DNA of 64,000 bases from Unio delphinus (taxonomy: Eukaryota > Mollusca > Bivalvia > Unionida > Unionidae). The DNA lies in contig JAQISU010000096.1 of NCBI GenBank assembly GCA_029339505.1, positions 2,318,501 through 2,382,500 on the forward strand. Reading direction: 5' to 3'. How positions within the stretch are numbered: the stretch's first letter is position 1; the number at the start of each line of letters is the position of its first letter. Shown here one piece after another: positions 36,366 to 48,583 of the stretch. A program made the position numbers and the translations under genes. The notes below the pieces were generated by a model. The model was not told where the DNA came from. It saw only the letters and a program-made list of their open reading frames with translations, and made no database searches.

Positions 36366-36581
36366 TATATACTCGCTTATAAGTCTGGTCCAACTTCAAA
36401 TGGCACAGAGCCACAGGTCTGCCATTTCATAATGTGCCAGCAGATCTGGGTCTGTGCAGTTTTTCACAAGTAATCAGTAGAACAAACAACATAGACCCTG
36501 ATCTGCAGGTGCATTATGCTATGGCAGATCAGGATCTTAGTTGATTGCAGTTTGATCAGACATAAGTGGGTACAGTGTACC
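36366..36581. mobile_element. Two-hairpin foldback MITE, near full-length
   Basis: Ends 'tatatactcgcttataagt' and 'acataagtgggtacagtgta'. Module 1 is 'ccacaggtctgcc...gcagatctgggtctgtg'; spacer 'cacaagtaatcagtagaacaaacaac'; module 2 is 'atagaccctgatctgca...ggcagatcaggatct'. One of the best copies for defining the family. Confidence 0.88.
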
Positions 36582-37484
36582 TTGATTGTGTCCATTAATA
36601 ACACCTTAAATTTAATGCTAATATCCTCTTGTTAACTAAATCTTGCTTAATATTAAACAGCTATGTATTTATACTGTACAAATATTTCGTAGGCAAGAGT
36701 TGTTAAGCTTGGAAATTAGGTGCACGAATGGAATTTGAAATTAAAGCTTTATGCCAATAGCGTTTTGTTCAGTTTGGCTAATTCCCCAATTTGTGAAGTA
36801 AATACATAAAACAAAGATATTTGGTCCATATTAGTTTTCTTTGGTCGGCTCTCTTCACCAGATTTAAATTTCATTGCATAGTGTACAGGTATACAAGGTG
36901 CTTCCGCACCTCGGTGTGTATTCAATAGAATTGCAGTGGAATGTTTTGAACAATAAGGTTTTATTGATATAATTTATAGTATTAGAATATGGAATGTAGT
37001 TTTTTTGAGCAAGCTTATACATAAACCAAATAGTACTTTTCTCAGCATGTCTTTGTGTATTGATATCATTGTGGGTATCCAGTTGCATTGGCTGAACAAG
37101 GTACTCTTCAGGTACTCATTCCCTTTAAAACATCTTTGGAGAGAATTCTGACAAATCGCTTGAATGAATCATAACAGCTTGTATAATCAAAGGGATTTGT
37201 AGAAATACAAGTTTTTTTGTTGTAGGTGGAGGAAACTTTAGTATGTTTATTCTTTAAAACTGTTTGATTGACTTACCATATTTTTCTGTTCATTTGAAGC
37301 ATTCTTGTGCTGTGAACCATTGTTTGAAATCTTGAACTGCTATCCCATGCTTAGGTTGGAGTAGTTAGTTTAGTACAGTCAAGAGTTGCATATCTGAAGC
37401 TAATATTTGCCAAATAAAAATGGTATAAATCTCATAGTGGTAAATAAATCAAGTTTCAGATGAATTTTATTAAATTTGCCTAAA

Positions 37485-38240
37485 TTTATGATACTGTATG
37501 ACAAGAGAGATGAATATGATGGGAGAGATGAATGTAAGTGACATGAGTATGATCAGTGATATGAATATGATTACTCAGTGAGATAAATATGATGAGTGAG
37601 ATATGTACAGTCAGATAAATGTGATGTCTGAGATGATTATTGTTGGTGAGATGAATAATGAGATGAGTATGATCATTGATATGAATATGATTACTCAGTG
37701 AGATAAATATGATGAGTGACATGTGTATGATCAGTCAGATAAATGTGATATGTGAGATGATTATTGCTGGTGAAATGAATGATGTGAGATGAATAATTTG
37801 ATCAGTCTAATGAATATGAGTGAGAAGTATGATTGAGGTGACTATGATAAGTGAGATGAAGGAAAATGATGAGTATGATAAGTATGATTGAGACAAGTAT
37901 GAATAGTGAGATGAGTATGAATGAGATGAATATGATCAGTGAGATGAGAATGATGAGTGAGCTGAATATGATCAGTGAGATGAGAATGATGAGTTAGGTG
38001 AATATGATGAGTGAGATGAGAATGATGAGTTAGGTGAATATGATGAGTGAGTTGATTATGATCAGTGAGATGAGAATGATGAGTTAGGTGAATATGATGA
38101 GTGAGCTGATTATGATCAGTGAGATGAGAATGATGAGTTAGGTGAATATGATTAGTGAGATGAGAATGATGAGTTAGGTGAATATGATCAGTGAGATGAG
38201 AATGATGAGTAAGGTGAATATGATCAGTGAGATGTGTGCT
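37485..38240. repeat. Tandem array of 18-bp-based units (gtgagatgaatatgatca type)
   Basis: Right part (about 37915-38235) is built from ~18-bp half units and ~36-bp doublets ('atgatcagtgagatgaga' + 'atgatgagttaggtgaat'). Left part (37540-37800) shows a longer period of roughly 127 bp: the block 'gatatgaatatgattactca' recurs near 37558 and 37678. Because the period is a multiple of three, the minus strand stays open for 149 codons (38291-37842), giving His-Leu-Thr-rich hexapeptides. I treat that frame as a by-product. Confidence 0.92.
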
Positions 38241-39039
38241 TTTTAAAAAAAAGCAAGCTTGAATGATCGCTCTTGCTATATATATAAACACCCCACAGTG
38301 TAGCGATGCTTTATTTATAATGCAGAAGGTTCTTTTTTATTTTATCAGTGTTATTTGGTTGATTTCACTTTTTAGTTTTTGGCTAATGAGAACCAGTTAT
38401 AGTGTGGTTTAATGTATCTATATACCATATTTTTGTATTAATGCAAACTTATGACAGCCTTGTTCTTAATTCAGTAAACATCTCCATAGCTTTTAAGACA
38501 GATCACCTTGTGTCTTGCCATTAATCATGCCATTATGACCTCACACTACTCTTGGCACATGTTGGTACCAGGTCTTGAATGCAAGTCCGCAGAGACAGAA
38601 AAATACACCCATATATTCAATGAAGACTGATACAAGAAATGGCCATTTTGGATTGATTTCAATGTTGCACCATGAGACTGCCCAGGGGACATACTCATGC
38701 CCCGGACTGCCAGTGTACCCCTAAATGTAACCAATCGTATTTGCAATTCAACCAAAGTGTGATAGGTATGCAAACTGTCGAGTTTAAAAAAGTAAAATAC
38801 TTGAACATTTTGCAACATTTTTCCTTAAAATAGAATGAACAGCATAGCAGTGGTGATTCTGTTATGGCAGTAAAAAATCAGGAAGATAAAAGAATATTGA
38901 TGTTATTGGGGATGGGGAAATAAAATCAAAATAAAAACCCATCTTGATGAATGTGTTTGCTGTTTGCCCTTTGGTTTCTATTGTACAGAAATATTATATT
39001 GTAATATTATACTGTATTACATGTATCATATTTGTACTG

Positions 39040-39135
39040 TGTCTACATGTTTACAAATCAAGTCCAAATACAATGAGCATATACCCTAATCTGCCATTGC
39101 ATAATGGGCTTGCATATCAGAATCAGTATTGTTGC
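39040..39135. mobile_element. Partial two-hairpin MITE
   Basis: 'aatcaagtccaaatacaatgagcatataccctaatctgccattgcataatgggcttgcatatcaga' matches the left end and one module of the family. The second half is replaced by the repeat starting near 39150. Confidence 0.6.
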
Positions 39136-39149
39136 TTTGACTGATTACC

Positions 39150-39590
39150 CCTATATTAAAGTCATACAGGTCATGTATGTGGTTAACACTGATTATTTCA
39201 ACATTGGGCATCTTTTTTCAAATTGGATTCCACATTCCTTTAAATGGCAATTATTCCCTTTATTTGGATACTCATACTTCCATATTTCTTTTGGAAGGTA
39301 ATTATTTTTAATTCTCTTGAAGTACATACACTAAAATCCATGTTAATGTACATGGAGGTTTAGGACACTATCAAATTTAAGGTGTCATCTAGTACAGTTC
39401 AGATTGAATGTTGTGTACTGTGATCTCACTACGAAAGCTTTGCATGTTGATAAACAAATTTGTACTACCTTATATTGTGTCAATAACACTTGATGTGCTT
39501 CATTCTTGACTCAGTTTAGTACCTGGCCACCATTGTAAAAGTCCATAGTGATCCATAATTGGATGTTTCTTCATGACAGTTAAGTTACAG
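39150..39590. repeat. Dispersed repeat related to the 18.7-20.0 kb TIR element and to 56300-56715
   Basis: 'gtcatacaggtcatgtatg', '...tttggatactcatacttccatat' and 'ttttggaaggtaattattt' match about 19140-19300. 'gtacatggaggttta...ggtgtcatctagt', 'gattgaatgttgtgtactgtg' and 'gtacctggccaccattgtaaaa' match 56480-56690 in the same order and orientation. Confidence 0.65.
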
Positions 39591-39596
39591 ATAATT

Positions 39597-39854
39597 CGGG
39601 GCCCCGAGTGGCCTAGTGGTCTAAAGTGCTGTCCGTTACGGATCACTTCTGTCTCACCTCTGTCTGCAAGAGTTTGAGTCTAAGATTCTGCTAATGTTGT
39701 TATGTGAGAAAGCTTGCCAGTAGCTTCTCGTGGGTCGGTGGTTCTTTCTGGGGGTTTTGCGGGTTCTTCCTCCACCAATAATACTGGCCGCCATATATAG
39801 CCTATCATGTGCTGAAAATGGCGTTAAACACTACAAAACAAACAAACAAAACAA
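39597..39854 (+). mobile_element. tRNA-derived SINE, 'gggccccgagtgg' family, copy 3, with target duplication
   Basis: Full-length copy: head 'ggggccccgagtggcctagt', body with 'ttatgtgagaaagcttgccag' and 'tcttcctccaccaataata', end 'gtgctgaaaatggcgttaaacactac', acaaacaa tail. 10-bp target duplication acagataatt at 39587-39596 and 39855-39864. Confidence 0.92.
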
Positions 39855-39999
39855 ACAGATAATTGAATAATCAGGATAGAATAACCTGTGATTAAATACA
39901 ATTTCTATGAAAATTTAAAACAACAATTTATATTTAATTTAAGATGATTAAATGTGCATACATGACCTATATGACTTTTACTAGAAGTATCTGCATTAA

Positions 40000-40062
40000 C
40001 TCAGTTCTGCTCATGCATGATGCAATGATAGATCTGGGTCTGTGCAATTTGAACCCTACTTG
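40000..40062. mobile_element. Fragment of two-hairpin MITE
   Basis: Single module remnant: 'cagttctgctcatgcatgatgca...atagatctgggtctgtgcaattt'. Confidence 0.5.
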
Positions 40063-41759
40063 ATTTAAAAGCAAGTTTGGGAAAATGATGTAACATCCTG
40101 AAGCTGTCACCAGCCAGAACAGATATGAAGTTTTAAAGCAGACAAGATAAAATTAGCACCAAATCTGTTATTGGTTTACCAGGGCAATATACATTCAGCA
40201 TTGGTTTGATGCTACCTGAAATCTGTTCGGTATCTATGTATCTTTATCGTTTGTTTCTTCTTTTTTTAAATACAGTTTTTGCAACCACTTAACAAGTTTA
40301 CCTAAAATCAGACATGTTTTTCAGAACATATACAGTAACGGTGATAAGGACCTAATCAAATAAAATATGTCTAAATCTTCTGAGTGTCTGAAGACAACAT
40401 CTTTGCTTCAGGTGTAAATTAATGTTTTTCAATATTAATGTGCTACACTCCAAGAGAAGAGACTCTTTTGAGTTATAAGAAGATTGGATTATGGTACTTC
40501 ATTTTGGCCTCACTCTCAGTACCATAACACAACCATAAATGCAGCTTGTTTGTTAGTTTCACACTGTTTCCAACAATCCAGGACATTTTTCCAAGTACTT
40601 TAAGGGTGAAGACAAAGAAAATGACATAACCATAAATGTGATACAAGTCTGGAGTTCAGGTTCCGACATTTTACCTGGATTATCAAGGTGAGGATTAAGA
40701 GTGGGGTCTGATTTAGAATCCAGAAAATAAAGAACACATTTTTGTCTGTAAACTTACAGTTCACTTAACCTAGATCTATTTACATACTTTCTAATCATTC
40801 AGCCTGCTTTTTATGCAGTTGATGCAAATTGCATTGCCAGCCAAGGTTAATGGCATTGATATGGCACCATCTGGCAGTATGGTAAATGGTTATGGCCATT
40901 AACCTGTAACTGGCACCTTTTTATGGCAATCAGGTTAACTAAATTTTAAGCAATTGTGCTTTACTTTACAGGGGTTTTAAAGTCATCATTCATCATCTCA
41001 GGACTGAAACTTTGGACAGTATTGAACATAGTAAACTCTAGTAATATATTAGGAAAGAAGTTATAAAATTTTTACTTTGAACATAATTATGTAGTCATGC
41101 TAACAATTGTTTCTCTTTGTTAGCAGTGCAATTATTTTTATCCACAGGAAAGAAAAAAAAATCGCCTGTAAACGTTTTCCCTGACTATGTATATATGCTT
41201 TAGACGTGATACATTGTGCAGAATGAAAGCTTGTGTACAGTACTGTACAGCTTCAGCTTGAAATGATGTGATTATTACATAATGATGATATAGATATGAC
41301 ATCACATTTTACCTATATCACAAGACTATGAACTCTGGGTGAGGTTAGCCAACTTCAGTAATGTAAATGAAAAGTATAATACAATTTTTCTAACCTTCAT
41401 AATGAGCTTATGAAAGAAAATAATAAAGTTAAATGAAAAGTAATAGACCTTGTGAAACCTTAAGCAGTTTATAAGCTCTGATAAATTGGTTGCATAGGTT
41501 ATCAGTTTTGGAAAACCGGCATGATGTCATGATTTTTTAAAAATCAATGAACTCCGGCAATAACATTAAAAACTGCAGATTGATGAATTTTGTAATGTAT
41601 TCAGTTATTATTGTATGAACAATTAAGTGACCATGCACATTTTGCCATACTTTTATATATAATAAGCTATACTTGGTGATAAATATTTAGTTAAAAGCAG
41701 CACTAGAAAATGCATGTCAACCTCTACATTTTGTAGTGATTTATTTTTTATTGCTTGGT

Positions 41760-42480
41760 CCCTTAGCCAAAAAGAAATCAAGTTTAGCACACCTACCATT
41801 AGGAGCATACATGATATGACATCCTTTCATGGATCCATCTGTCCATCCATTTTTTCCCAATTATATTTATCCACATTAGCTTAAGTTATCTACATAAACC
41901 TTTTTCCAAACTTTCAAACTTGCACATAGGGTAGGTGGGTCAAAAGGTAACATGTCAAGGTCATTGTCACTGAAAGAAGGAAATGACTTTTGAATAAGGT
42001 ATTGAAGAGGTCTCTGTATTTCAGGGTTATAAGGTCAGAGTCTTGGAGCTAAAATGAATTTTGGGTCATAAGGTTTTCTGTACAGTCAGTTCCAGACCAA
42101 ACTTTGTAGATAACTTGCACTTTTAATAATAAAGACACTTATTGATGTAGAGATCTTTAAGGCAAAGGTAATGGTCATTTTAAGTCTGATAAATATATGT
42201 GTGTTTTATAAAGTAAGTTTAGTTGGAGATATATCTTGACTAAATGTCAAGGTCATTGAGACATGTTGGTCAATATAGTATTATGAGTTAACGACTTCAT
42301 GGAGACAATTAAAGATGGGGATGTCATGTAATGTACATTCTGGTCTCTTTCACTAAAAAAGATAAATACTGCATTATCTCACAAGTGATTTGGGTCATTT
42401 GGTAAACATTGGTTGATATGTTTTGTACATATTCCCACGAAATTCACCCTCTAGCTTTTGTTCTCGAATTTTCCATTTAA
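41760..42480. repeat. Degenerate 'atgtcaaggtcattg' repeat region
   Basis: Recurring boxes 'atgtcaaggtcattg' (about 41956 and 42245), 'ggtcataaggt' and 'caaactttgtagataactt' suggest old tandem or dispersed units of a repeat type common in mollusc DNA. Not coding. Confidence 0.5.
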
Positions 42481-44340
42481 CTGTTTTAGGTTCATTGGGT
42501 AAGTTTCATTTTTTTTTTTTTTTTTATCTCTGTTAGATTTCTATATAAAAAAAATTGTGAGAGTTCTCTTTTGAGTCTTGAATTAGTCTGTTATCAAGGC
42601 CCTATCATTTAGATCAGCTTCATATATTTGTTAGATAAGGCAAATACTGTTTCATTGACCCCTAGCTGATGTGCATAGTTTAGATGCCCAGCAGATTCAA
42701 ATTTGAGGCAAACTTTGTTTGTTATCTCTCTTACTGAAGCAGATGGATGTGTAACCCAAGAAGGTTTCTATCTACTTTGCATCCATCAGACTGTATCATT
42801 GATTTCATACCCTCTTGAGTTTATTTTCTACCAGTAGACCAGTCATTTCCCCAGGAGTTGACAGAGCTGCCATGGATCAAGTTTTAGTTCATTTTTCATG
42901 TTGTGTTGAGATTTCATAGCATTTATACAGCTCTTAGATACATTTTAAGAAGCAGACTGTACTTTTTTGTACATCTGCAGTAAAACTCTTGAATTTTATT
43001 TTTACTATAAAAACATGGAATAGAAATCTTTGAGTTTTTCTATTTATTTTCATGAAATTCGGCTGGAATAATCTAGAAATTTTTTATTCAAACATTTAGT
43101 ACATCACATGATTTGTAATTTCCTATTTATTCAAACATTTAGTACATCACATGATTTGTAATTTCCTATAGCTGATGTAACAATTACAGCTAAACCAGAT
43201 CCCAAACAAGATCAAAATGATCATAAAATGCAATCATAATCTTGGAAGCTTTTAAAGCTTTGAAAACTTGTGCTGCTACCACCATTAAGAAAAGTTATGG
43301 CAATGCCGTAAAATGTCATTGGAAAAGAATATTATATTAGACATGGTTATTATATGATGTTTTTGAGAATGTTCACACATTTTTTAATAGTAAGGAATTA
43401 ATAATTAGGCATGTAGAAATGAGAAACAAAATAGGTTTGAAAAACTTGGGAGAAAAGGTTAATTATAGCACAGTGCCAATGAAAATGTAGCAACAGCTTC
43501 GAAAATAGATAAAAAGTGCTTCCTGACAGTTGGGTACAGAAAGAAAAATGGAACTGGAATTGACAGAAAATAAAGAATTGAAAAGCTACTGGATTTCCAG
43601 AATTGAATAGCTATGGGTAAACTTGTTTATATTTTGAGAATTAATTAAATTAATTAATTCAAAGTAAACAACTGTACAAAATAAGTCTGGCTTCTTTTGG
43701 GAATATCTGTCACCTTCAGGAGGTAAAATAAACCAACAAACCAGTGTAACACAAAGGAGAGGAGAACAGCTTCAATTAATCTTGTTGATTCTGACAATGT
43801 TTTGTCAGCAGTTTGACAGAAGATGTAGAACTGCTGCATCCAAGATGTGTGTTGTCAGCCAGCTTCTGTATCAAAATATTGATATAGAAGATTGGATTAC
43901 ACCTTCACTCCTCTAAAATAAACACAAGCTATACAGGGAATCTTATCAACCCCCTTTCATTCTGCTTTATACATGTACACATGGAGAATACCACATGGCT
44001 AAATTGATACTTGAGGACACCTAATTTTAAGTTCTAGGGCTAGAATGTTTTTATAAGGAAGATGGTTGAAGCTGAGTGTCAGTTGATACACAGCTACTGC
44101 CTGAGGTGTGATTATTCAAAACACAGGCTCAGTATCCTGGATTGGGACTGTTTGGACCACATGCTGTAGAGATTAATGTATTAATTCAGTTAGACTCTCT
44201 GAAGCTGTGGAGTAATTCATATGACATTCCCTGATAAACACTCAGTTTGCAGTGTTTTATGTCAGATGTTTCATATTGTGGAACACCTTCATGGTGAATA
44301 AATATTTGGTGCCTTTGGGACATAGAGAGTATTTCCAGAA
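42481..44340. other. No gene seen
   Basis: Only a perfect two-copy 43-bp direct repeat (43083-43125 and 43126-43168, 'tttattcaaacatttagtac...') stands out. The rest is A+T-rich and unassigned. Confidence 0.5.
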
Positions 44341-44400
44341 TTTGTTTTTGTTAGTGTCTCAGACAACTTGATGTGATTTTTTTTTTCTTCTTCTTGCAAG

Positions 44401-44594
44401 TGGAATACTGCCTCTTAGAAGTATACACCAGACCAGAAGGACAAAAAAGTTTCAAACTATTATTTTTCTTTCTGCAAATTGCCTGTTAATTAGAATGGTA
44501 CTTCCAACACAAAAATGGATTTGAACTTACTTTGTCCTTTCTTTTTCATGCTTGCTGTAATGGTGGCTGCTGCAATCACAGATGGTGGACCAAG
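44401..44594 (+). CDS. Candidate first coding exon with signal peptide
   Basis: A long pyrimidine tract ending 'cttcttcttgcaag' (to 44400) looks like an acceptor. An ATG at 44515 follows an in-frame stop (44491-44493) and sits in good Kozak context (aaaaATGg). It opens 27 codons reading M-D-L-N, then a hydrophobic core LLCPFFFMLAVMVAAA, then ITDGGPR. That is a textbook secretory signal peptide with a likely cleavage after AAA or IT. The frame meets TAG at 44596, exactly at a possible donor 'caag|gtagag' (exon end 44594, phase 2). This fits a 5'UTR/start exon of a secreted or membrane protein whose later exons lie downstream. The donor is only moderate and no partner exon is assigned. It could be a new gene or an alternative start; it cannot be the upstream start of the Ig exons at 10.8-30 kb. 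Confidence 0.4.
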
Positions 44595-45622
44595 GTAGAG
44601 TAAATATTTTTTTATATTTTCTTCTTGATCATTATTTAATTCTCTGAGGCTCAAATTTTGTTATTCGGAATTTCATGCTTTGGCAAATGGTTGCATGGCC
44701 AGTAATTTGAGCAGAGTTTGGTGGCAGAGACCTAGTGTAAACAATGGAGATACTTTTTCAAATTTAACAATGCGAGTAATATTTTCCAATTGAAATAAAA
44801 CTTAATTAACTTTATTTGGCACTTTTATGAAAGAAATGTTAAATTTTACCCACTTTGGGGGAATTTTGAGATTTATTTAACTGATGTGACTGCCCTTAAT
44901 TAGTCCCAAATCATTTGCCAGCCAGTGCAGTAACACTGTAACATCATTTAGGTCTATCATGGAAGTCCTAATTTTGCCAAAATTTATTTTTCCAATGATT
45001 ATTTTGTTTAAGAGGAAAGCATAAATTAACATAAATTATACACTGATTCTTGCTTCTACTTTCATTTCAACATTGAAACATTATTTTGTTATTTTTGTAC
45101 ATGATTTTTTTTGTGTCTGTTGTGTGTGGGAAACTGAAGGACTTAGAGAGGACTACTTGTCTTGCATGTGTTGATCTCTTGCCTTCTTGCGTTATGCAGT
45201 CTCTTTTTTGTAAACAATATACTTTTTTGAAAGCATTTTTCATTATTTTTTTTCCATTCCAGTTTTTTCGACTATTTTCAAATCTTGCAAATAAGGTAAT
45301 GAGAAAAAACATTCAGGATGTGAAATTTTTGTGAGAAGTTTTCTTTAAAATACATATGACCACAAATTTCAACTTTTTTTATTCATTTAATTCTTTCGGG
45401 GAGTGTCTGAGCAAAATACAGTCAGGAATTAATAATTAATTAATACTATAGTTCACAAATATATATTGAAATTATTAGGAAATTTTGTAGACAAAAGACT
45501 ATTAGTATAAAAGAGGTTGTGTCAGTACTGGCATGGTCATGTTACCCAGTTAAAATTAAAAAAAAAAAATTTGAATATTGACCACAACAAAAGATGCTGA
45601 GTTAGAAATAATATTTTTAATG
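44595..45622. other. No gene seen
   Basis: A+T-rich. Overlapping open frames on both strands near 45067-45334 are driven by poly-T tracts and lack splice or domain support. Confidence 0.5.
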
Positions 45623-45781
45623 TGAAATACTTTGAAAATAAAGGTAAAATTGAAGGCAGGAATTTGTACAAGAAATGAAATACTTTGAAAATAAAGGTAA
45701 AATTGAAGGCAGGAATTTGTACAAGAAATGAAATACTTTGAAAATAAAGGTAAAATTGAAGGCAGGAATTTGTACAAGAAA
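45623..45781. repeat. Three perfect 53-bp tandem copies
   Basis: Unit begins 'tgaaatactttgaaaataaa' and ends 'ggaatttgtacaagaaa'. Copies start at 45623, 45676 and 45729 and are identical, so very recent. The period is not a multiple of three, so the minus-strand frames repeat one peptide in shifting frames; they are not genes. Confidence 0.95.
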
Positions 45782-46447
45782 GTTGCAATTCTCACTTAAG
45801 TGGAGAGGAGTTAGAACAGGTAATGGTGAGCAGTTTGGAGGAAGCCAAGTTTCAGATGGTCTGTATTCTAGAAGTTATAGAGCACAACAATACAAATATT
45901 CATCTGTTTGCTTGTGTTATATTATCACTACATAATTCTACCCTGTTTATATATGCGTTGTTACTTAACCTTTTGCGCTAATTTTACACCTTGTTGATTG
46001 TATTAGAAGGGCAGTTATCTTCCCTGACAAGTGGGAAATATGTAGGTTTACAAGTTTTTGAATATTCTTTAATTGTCAATATTGAATTGAGAAGTTAGGA
46101 ATGTGATAAAATCCCAATAAAATTGTACACTTTAAAAATGCAGTTTTTCATTAATGTCAGTTTTTCCTTAGACCTTCAGACAAAATTGTGTTAAATTTTC
46201 CTTGCAATGCAAACTTTTTAACTAATTCCAGAGCTGCAAGACAAGGGATTTTTGGGGTGAAGAGTACTCTGAAGTAAATAAATGCTCTGTGTATAATTGG
46301 CATTTTACTTATAAATAACTTAGATTTCTCTTTGCTGACTAAACTGTCTTCCATTCCACACATTGGTCTCTAAAGACAGAGTGGGTAATACATTGTCCTT
46401 TGATTATGCTTTGCCTGTCAGATTCAGTTTCCAGACCTGGTGGGTGT

Positions 46448-46456
<9 letters not shown>

Positions 46457-46504
<48 letters not shown>
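46457..46504. repeat. (AT)n microsatellite
   Basis: About 24 uninterrupted AT dinucleotides. Confidence 0.98.
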
Positions 46505-46510
<6 letters not shown>

Positions 46511-46939
46511 TTTATTTAATATGCTGCTTTTAACATGTGGTTATCGACACATATTATTTTTTTAAAAATTGAAATATAAATCGAAATGTTAGAGATAACT
46601 TTCAGACTTAAGACAAAAATATCAGTGTCTTAATCAACACAGATCATGCTAATACATTTTTAGCAGTGCTGGGGCATTTTTTATATTACTTAAGAAATAA
46701 TTCATGCATTTCCATTTCCATTAAAACAAACTGTAATTAGAATTGTAAGACTTCCAGCAAAAGTATTTTCTAATTAGATTGGACAGAATTGATAATAATT
46801 GAAAATTTCTTTATTTATAATGTTAATTTGCTTACAGTTTTAGAAATGACACAGTTAAGGCTGCCATTTCCATCATTATCAACAAATTGTAGTCATGGCA
46901 AAAGGTATAGCTTTCTGTGTTCTGGTTCTACCATTGACT

Positions 46940-47160
46940 ACCATATGTACTTGCTTATAAGTTCAGCCCAGCTGCAAACTGAACAGACCCAGATCTGCTG
47001 TTGCATTATGCACTGGTAGATATGGATCTGTGTATTTTGTAAGGAGTAAGCAACATAACAAAGAAAACAGACCTAGATCTGCAGGTGCATTATACTACAA
47101 CAGATAAGGATCTTTGTTGTTTTCAGTTTTAATTTGACTTATAAGTGAGTATAAACAGTA
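46940..47160. mobile_element. Two-hairpin foldback MITE, near full-length
   Basis: Left end 'accatatgtacttgcttata', module 1 'acagacccagatctgctg...gtagatatggatctgtg', spacer 'ttgtaaggagtaagcaacat', module 2 'acagacctagatctgcag...cagataaggatctttgt', right end 'acttataagtgagtataaac'. Confidence 0.88.
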
Positions 47161-48383
47161 CTAATTTATTTACCTTGGTGGTTGTGCATTTTCATAGTAT
47201 TTATTAATTCATTCAGTGGTACTGTGGCAAGAAAAGAATTCAGGTTTATATATCAGCAGCTTAATTTATATGTAGGATTGGGGCACTTCTTCTGTTTGCA
47301 CACATACGGTATTGTCAGGCAGTTGGAAAAACAGTTTCACACCAGGGTTCTCTATTTTTGGTACAAATGGTTTGAAAGTCAAAGAGCATATAGTGCAGAT
47401 TCCTGGATTCACAGCACACCCAAACCCTGGTAAAGTTTCAACCTAATAGTCTCTTATTTGAGATTGCTAACAAGACAGGAAGCATTGTATTTAGTGAATT
47501 GATTGAATAGAGCGAGACCAATATTTACACCAGGTGAATTTCAAAATGCATTTAATTGAGCTTTTTGTTCAAAGAGACAGTTCATTTTATACTTTTTATT
47601 TGCATGAAGGTGTGGTCAAAGCTGTCCAAGTATTGGTTTTAATTTTGGTAGAGATCTTCAGCATTGCAGTCTATATTTTTCTTACAATGTCAGGGTTGTG
47701 TCAGTTTAAATCTGTATTTTCTCACAATCGTAGATTAACATCTATTTAAATCTGTGTAAAATATGACAGTAGGCCATTTCATCAAAATCTCTACCTGCAT
47801 ACAGCGTTTCCAGAGTGGGTGTGTATAACAACACTATATTACTAAAATCCCAATTAGTTAACTTTTCTTTGTCAAATTATTTGAGTGTAATTTTGTGAGA
47901 TATATTAAATTTTGAAACTTTTTAGATGTAATTTAGAATAGAAAGGTTTCTGAACTTTGTTTTAGGTCATACAAATTATTGCAAATGTGTCTTTTCAAAG
48001 ACCACGATCAAAAAAATACGTAGCGGTCAGCAGAGTTGGCAGTTTATTGCAAAATTTTGATGTGTAATGTTATCCAAAATTATGAAAAAATATTTATTTG
48101 TCTACATAGTCACATGAAACGTGTCATTGTTTTGAAAAGTGTTTTCATGATATGAATACAATCACATGACAGACTGGTTTGAATTTAATATCTCAACCGA
48201 TGGTACGAGTTGATATGAAAGAATCAGTTTTAATACTTCTGTAGTGATATAAACAATAGTAAACTTAAAAATAAAAAATAAAAAATACATTAATAAAATT
48301 TACAGAAAGACATTTTCTGATATTTGCATGATATGTTTGATTATACCAGTGAAAAACATGCACTTTAGGTGAAAATTGTTTTT
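47161..48383. other. No gene seen
   Basis: Open frames at 47182-47433 and 47534-47749 lack domains, conserved spacing or splice support. No repeat recognised. Confidence 0.45.
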
Positions 48384-48583
48384 AGACTTACGAGTCAAAT
48401 CCAACAGCAAGCAACACAGACCTTGATATGTCATCACATAATATGCTGACATGTCATGGTCTGTGTTGTTGGTTCTACTAATTACTCCTAACAAACTGGA
48501 CAGATTCAGATATGCTGGCACATTATGTGCTGTCAGATCTTGGTCTATGTACGGTAGTGTATAAGTGAGTATATACATTGTAC
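48384..48583. mobile_element. Two-hairpin foldback MITE, near full-length
   Basis: 'agacttacgagtcaaatcca', module 'cacagaccttgatatgtcatc...gacatgtcatggtctgtg', spacer 'tactaattactcctaacaaa', module 'acagattcagatatgctgg...tcagatcttggtct', right end 'gtataagtgagtatatac'. The module order is reversed relative to 36366. Confidence 0.85.

Larger units (their letters stand above)
30012..44400 (+). other. Downstream intron or 3' flank of the Ig gene; no confident exon
   Basis: Begins with the exon C donor, so its first part must be intron. It holds tandem arrays, MITEs and SINEs listed separately. In 32158-32930, 33191-35570, 36582-37484, 38241-39040 and 40063-41759 I see no exon or known repeat beyond short local duplications. 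Confidence 0.55.

Noticed and set aside
40838..40910. Inverted repeat 'aaggttaatggca / tggccattaacct' as a MITE
   Set aside because: Only one short imperfect stem, with no target duplication and no second copy seen.
45067..45334. Overlapping open frames on both strands, one starting with a hydrophobic stretch resembling a signal peptide
   Set aside because: The hydrophobic part comes from poly-T tracts, the apparent upstream start is TTG, and no splice or domain support exists.
46838..46904. 67-nt phase 1-2 exon candidate between 'gcttacag' and 'aaag|gtatag'
   Set aside because: No recognised motif and a weak donor. It is incompatible with the phase 2 exit of the 44401-44594 exon, though compatible with exon C by chance.
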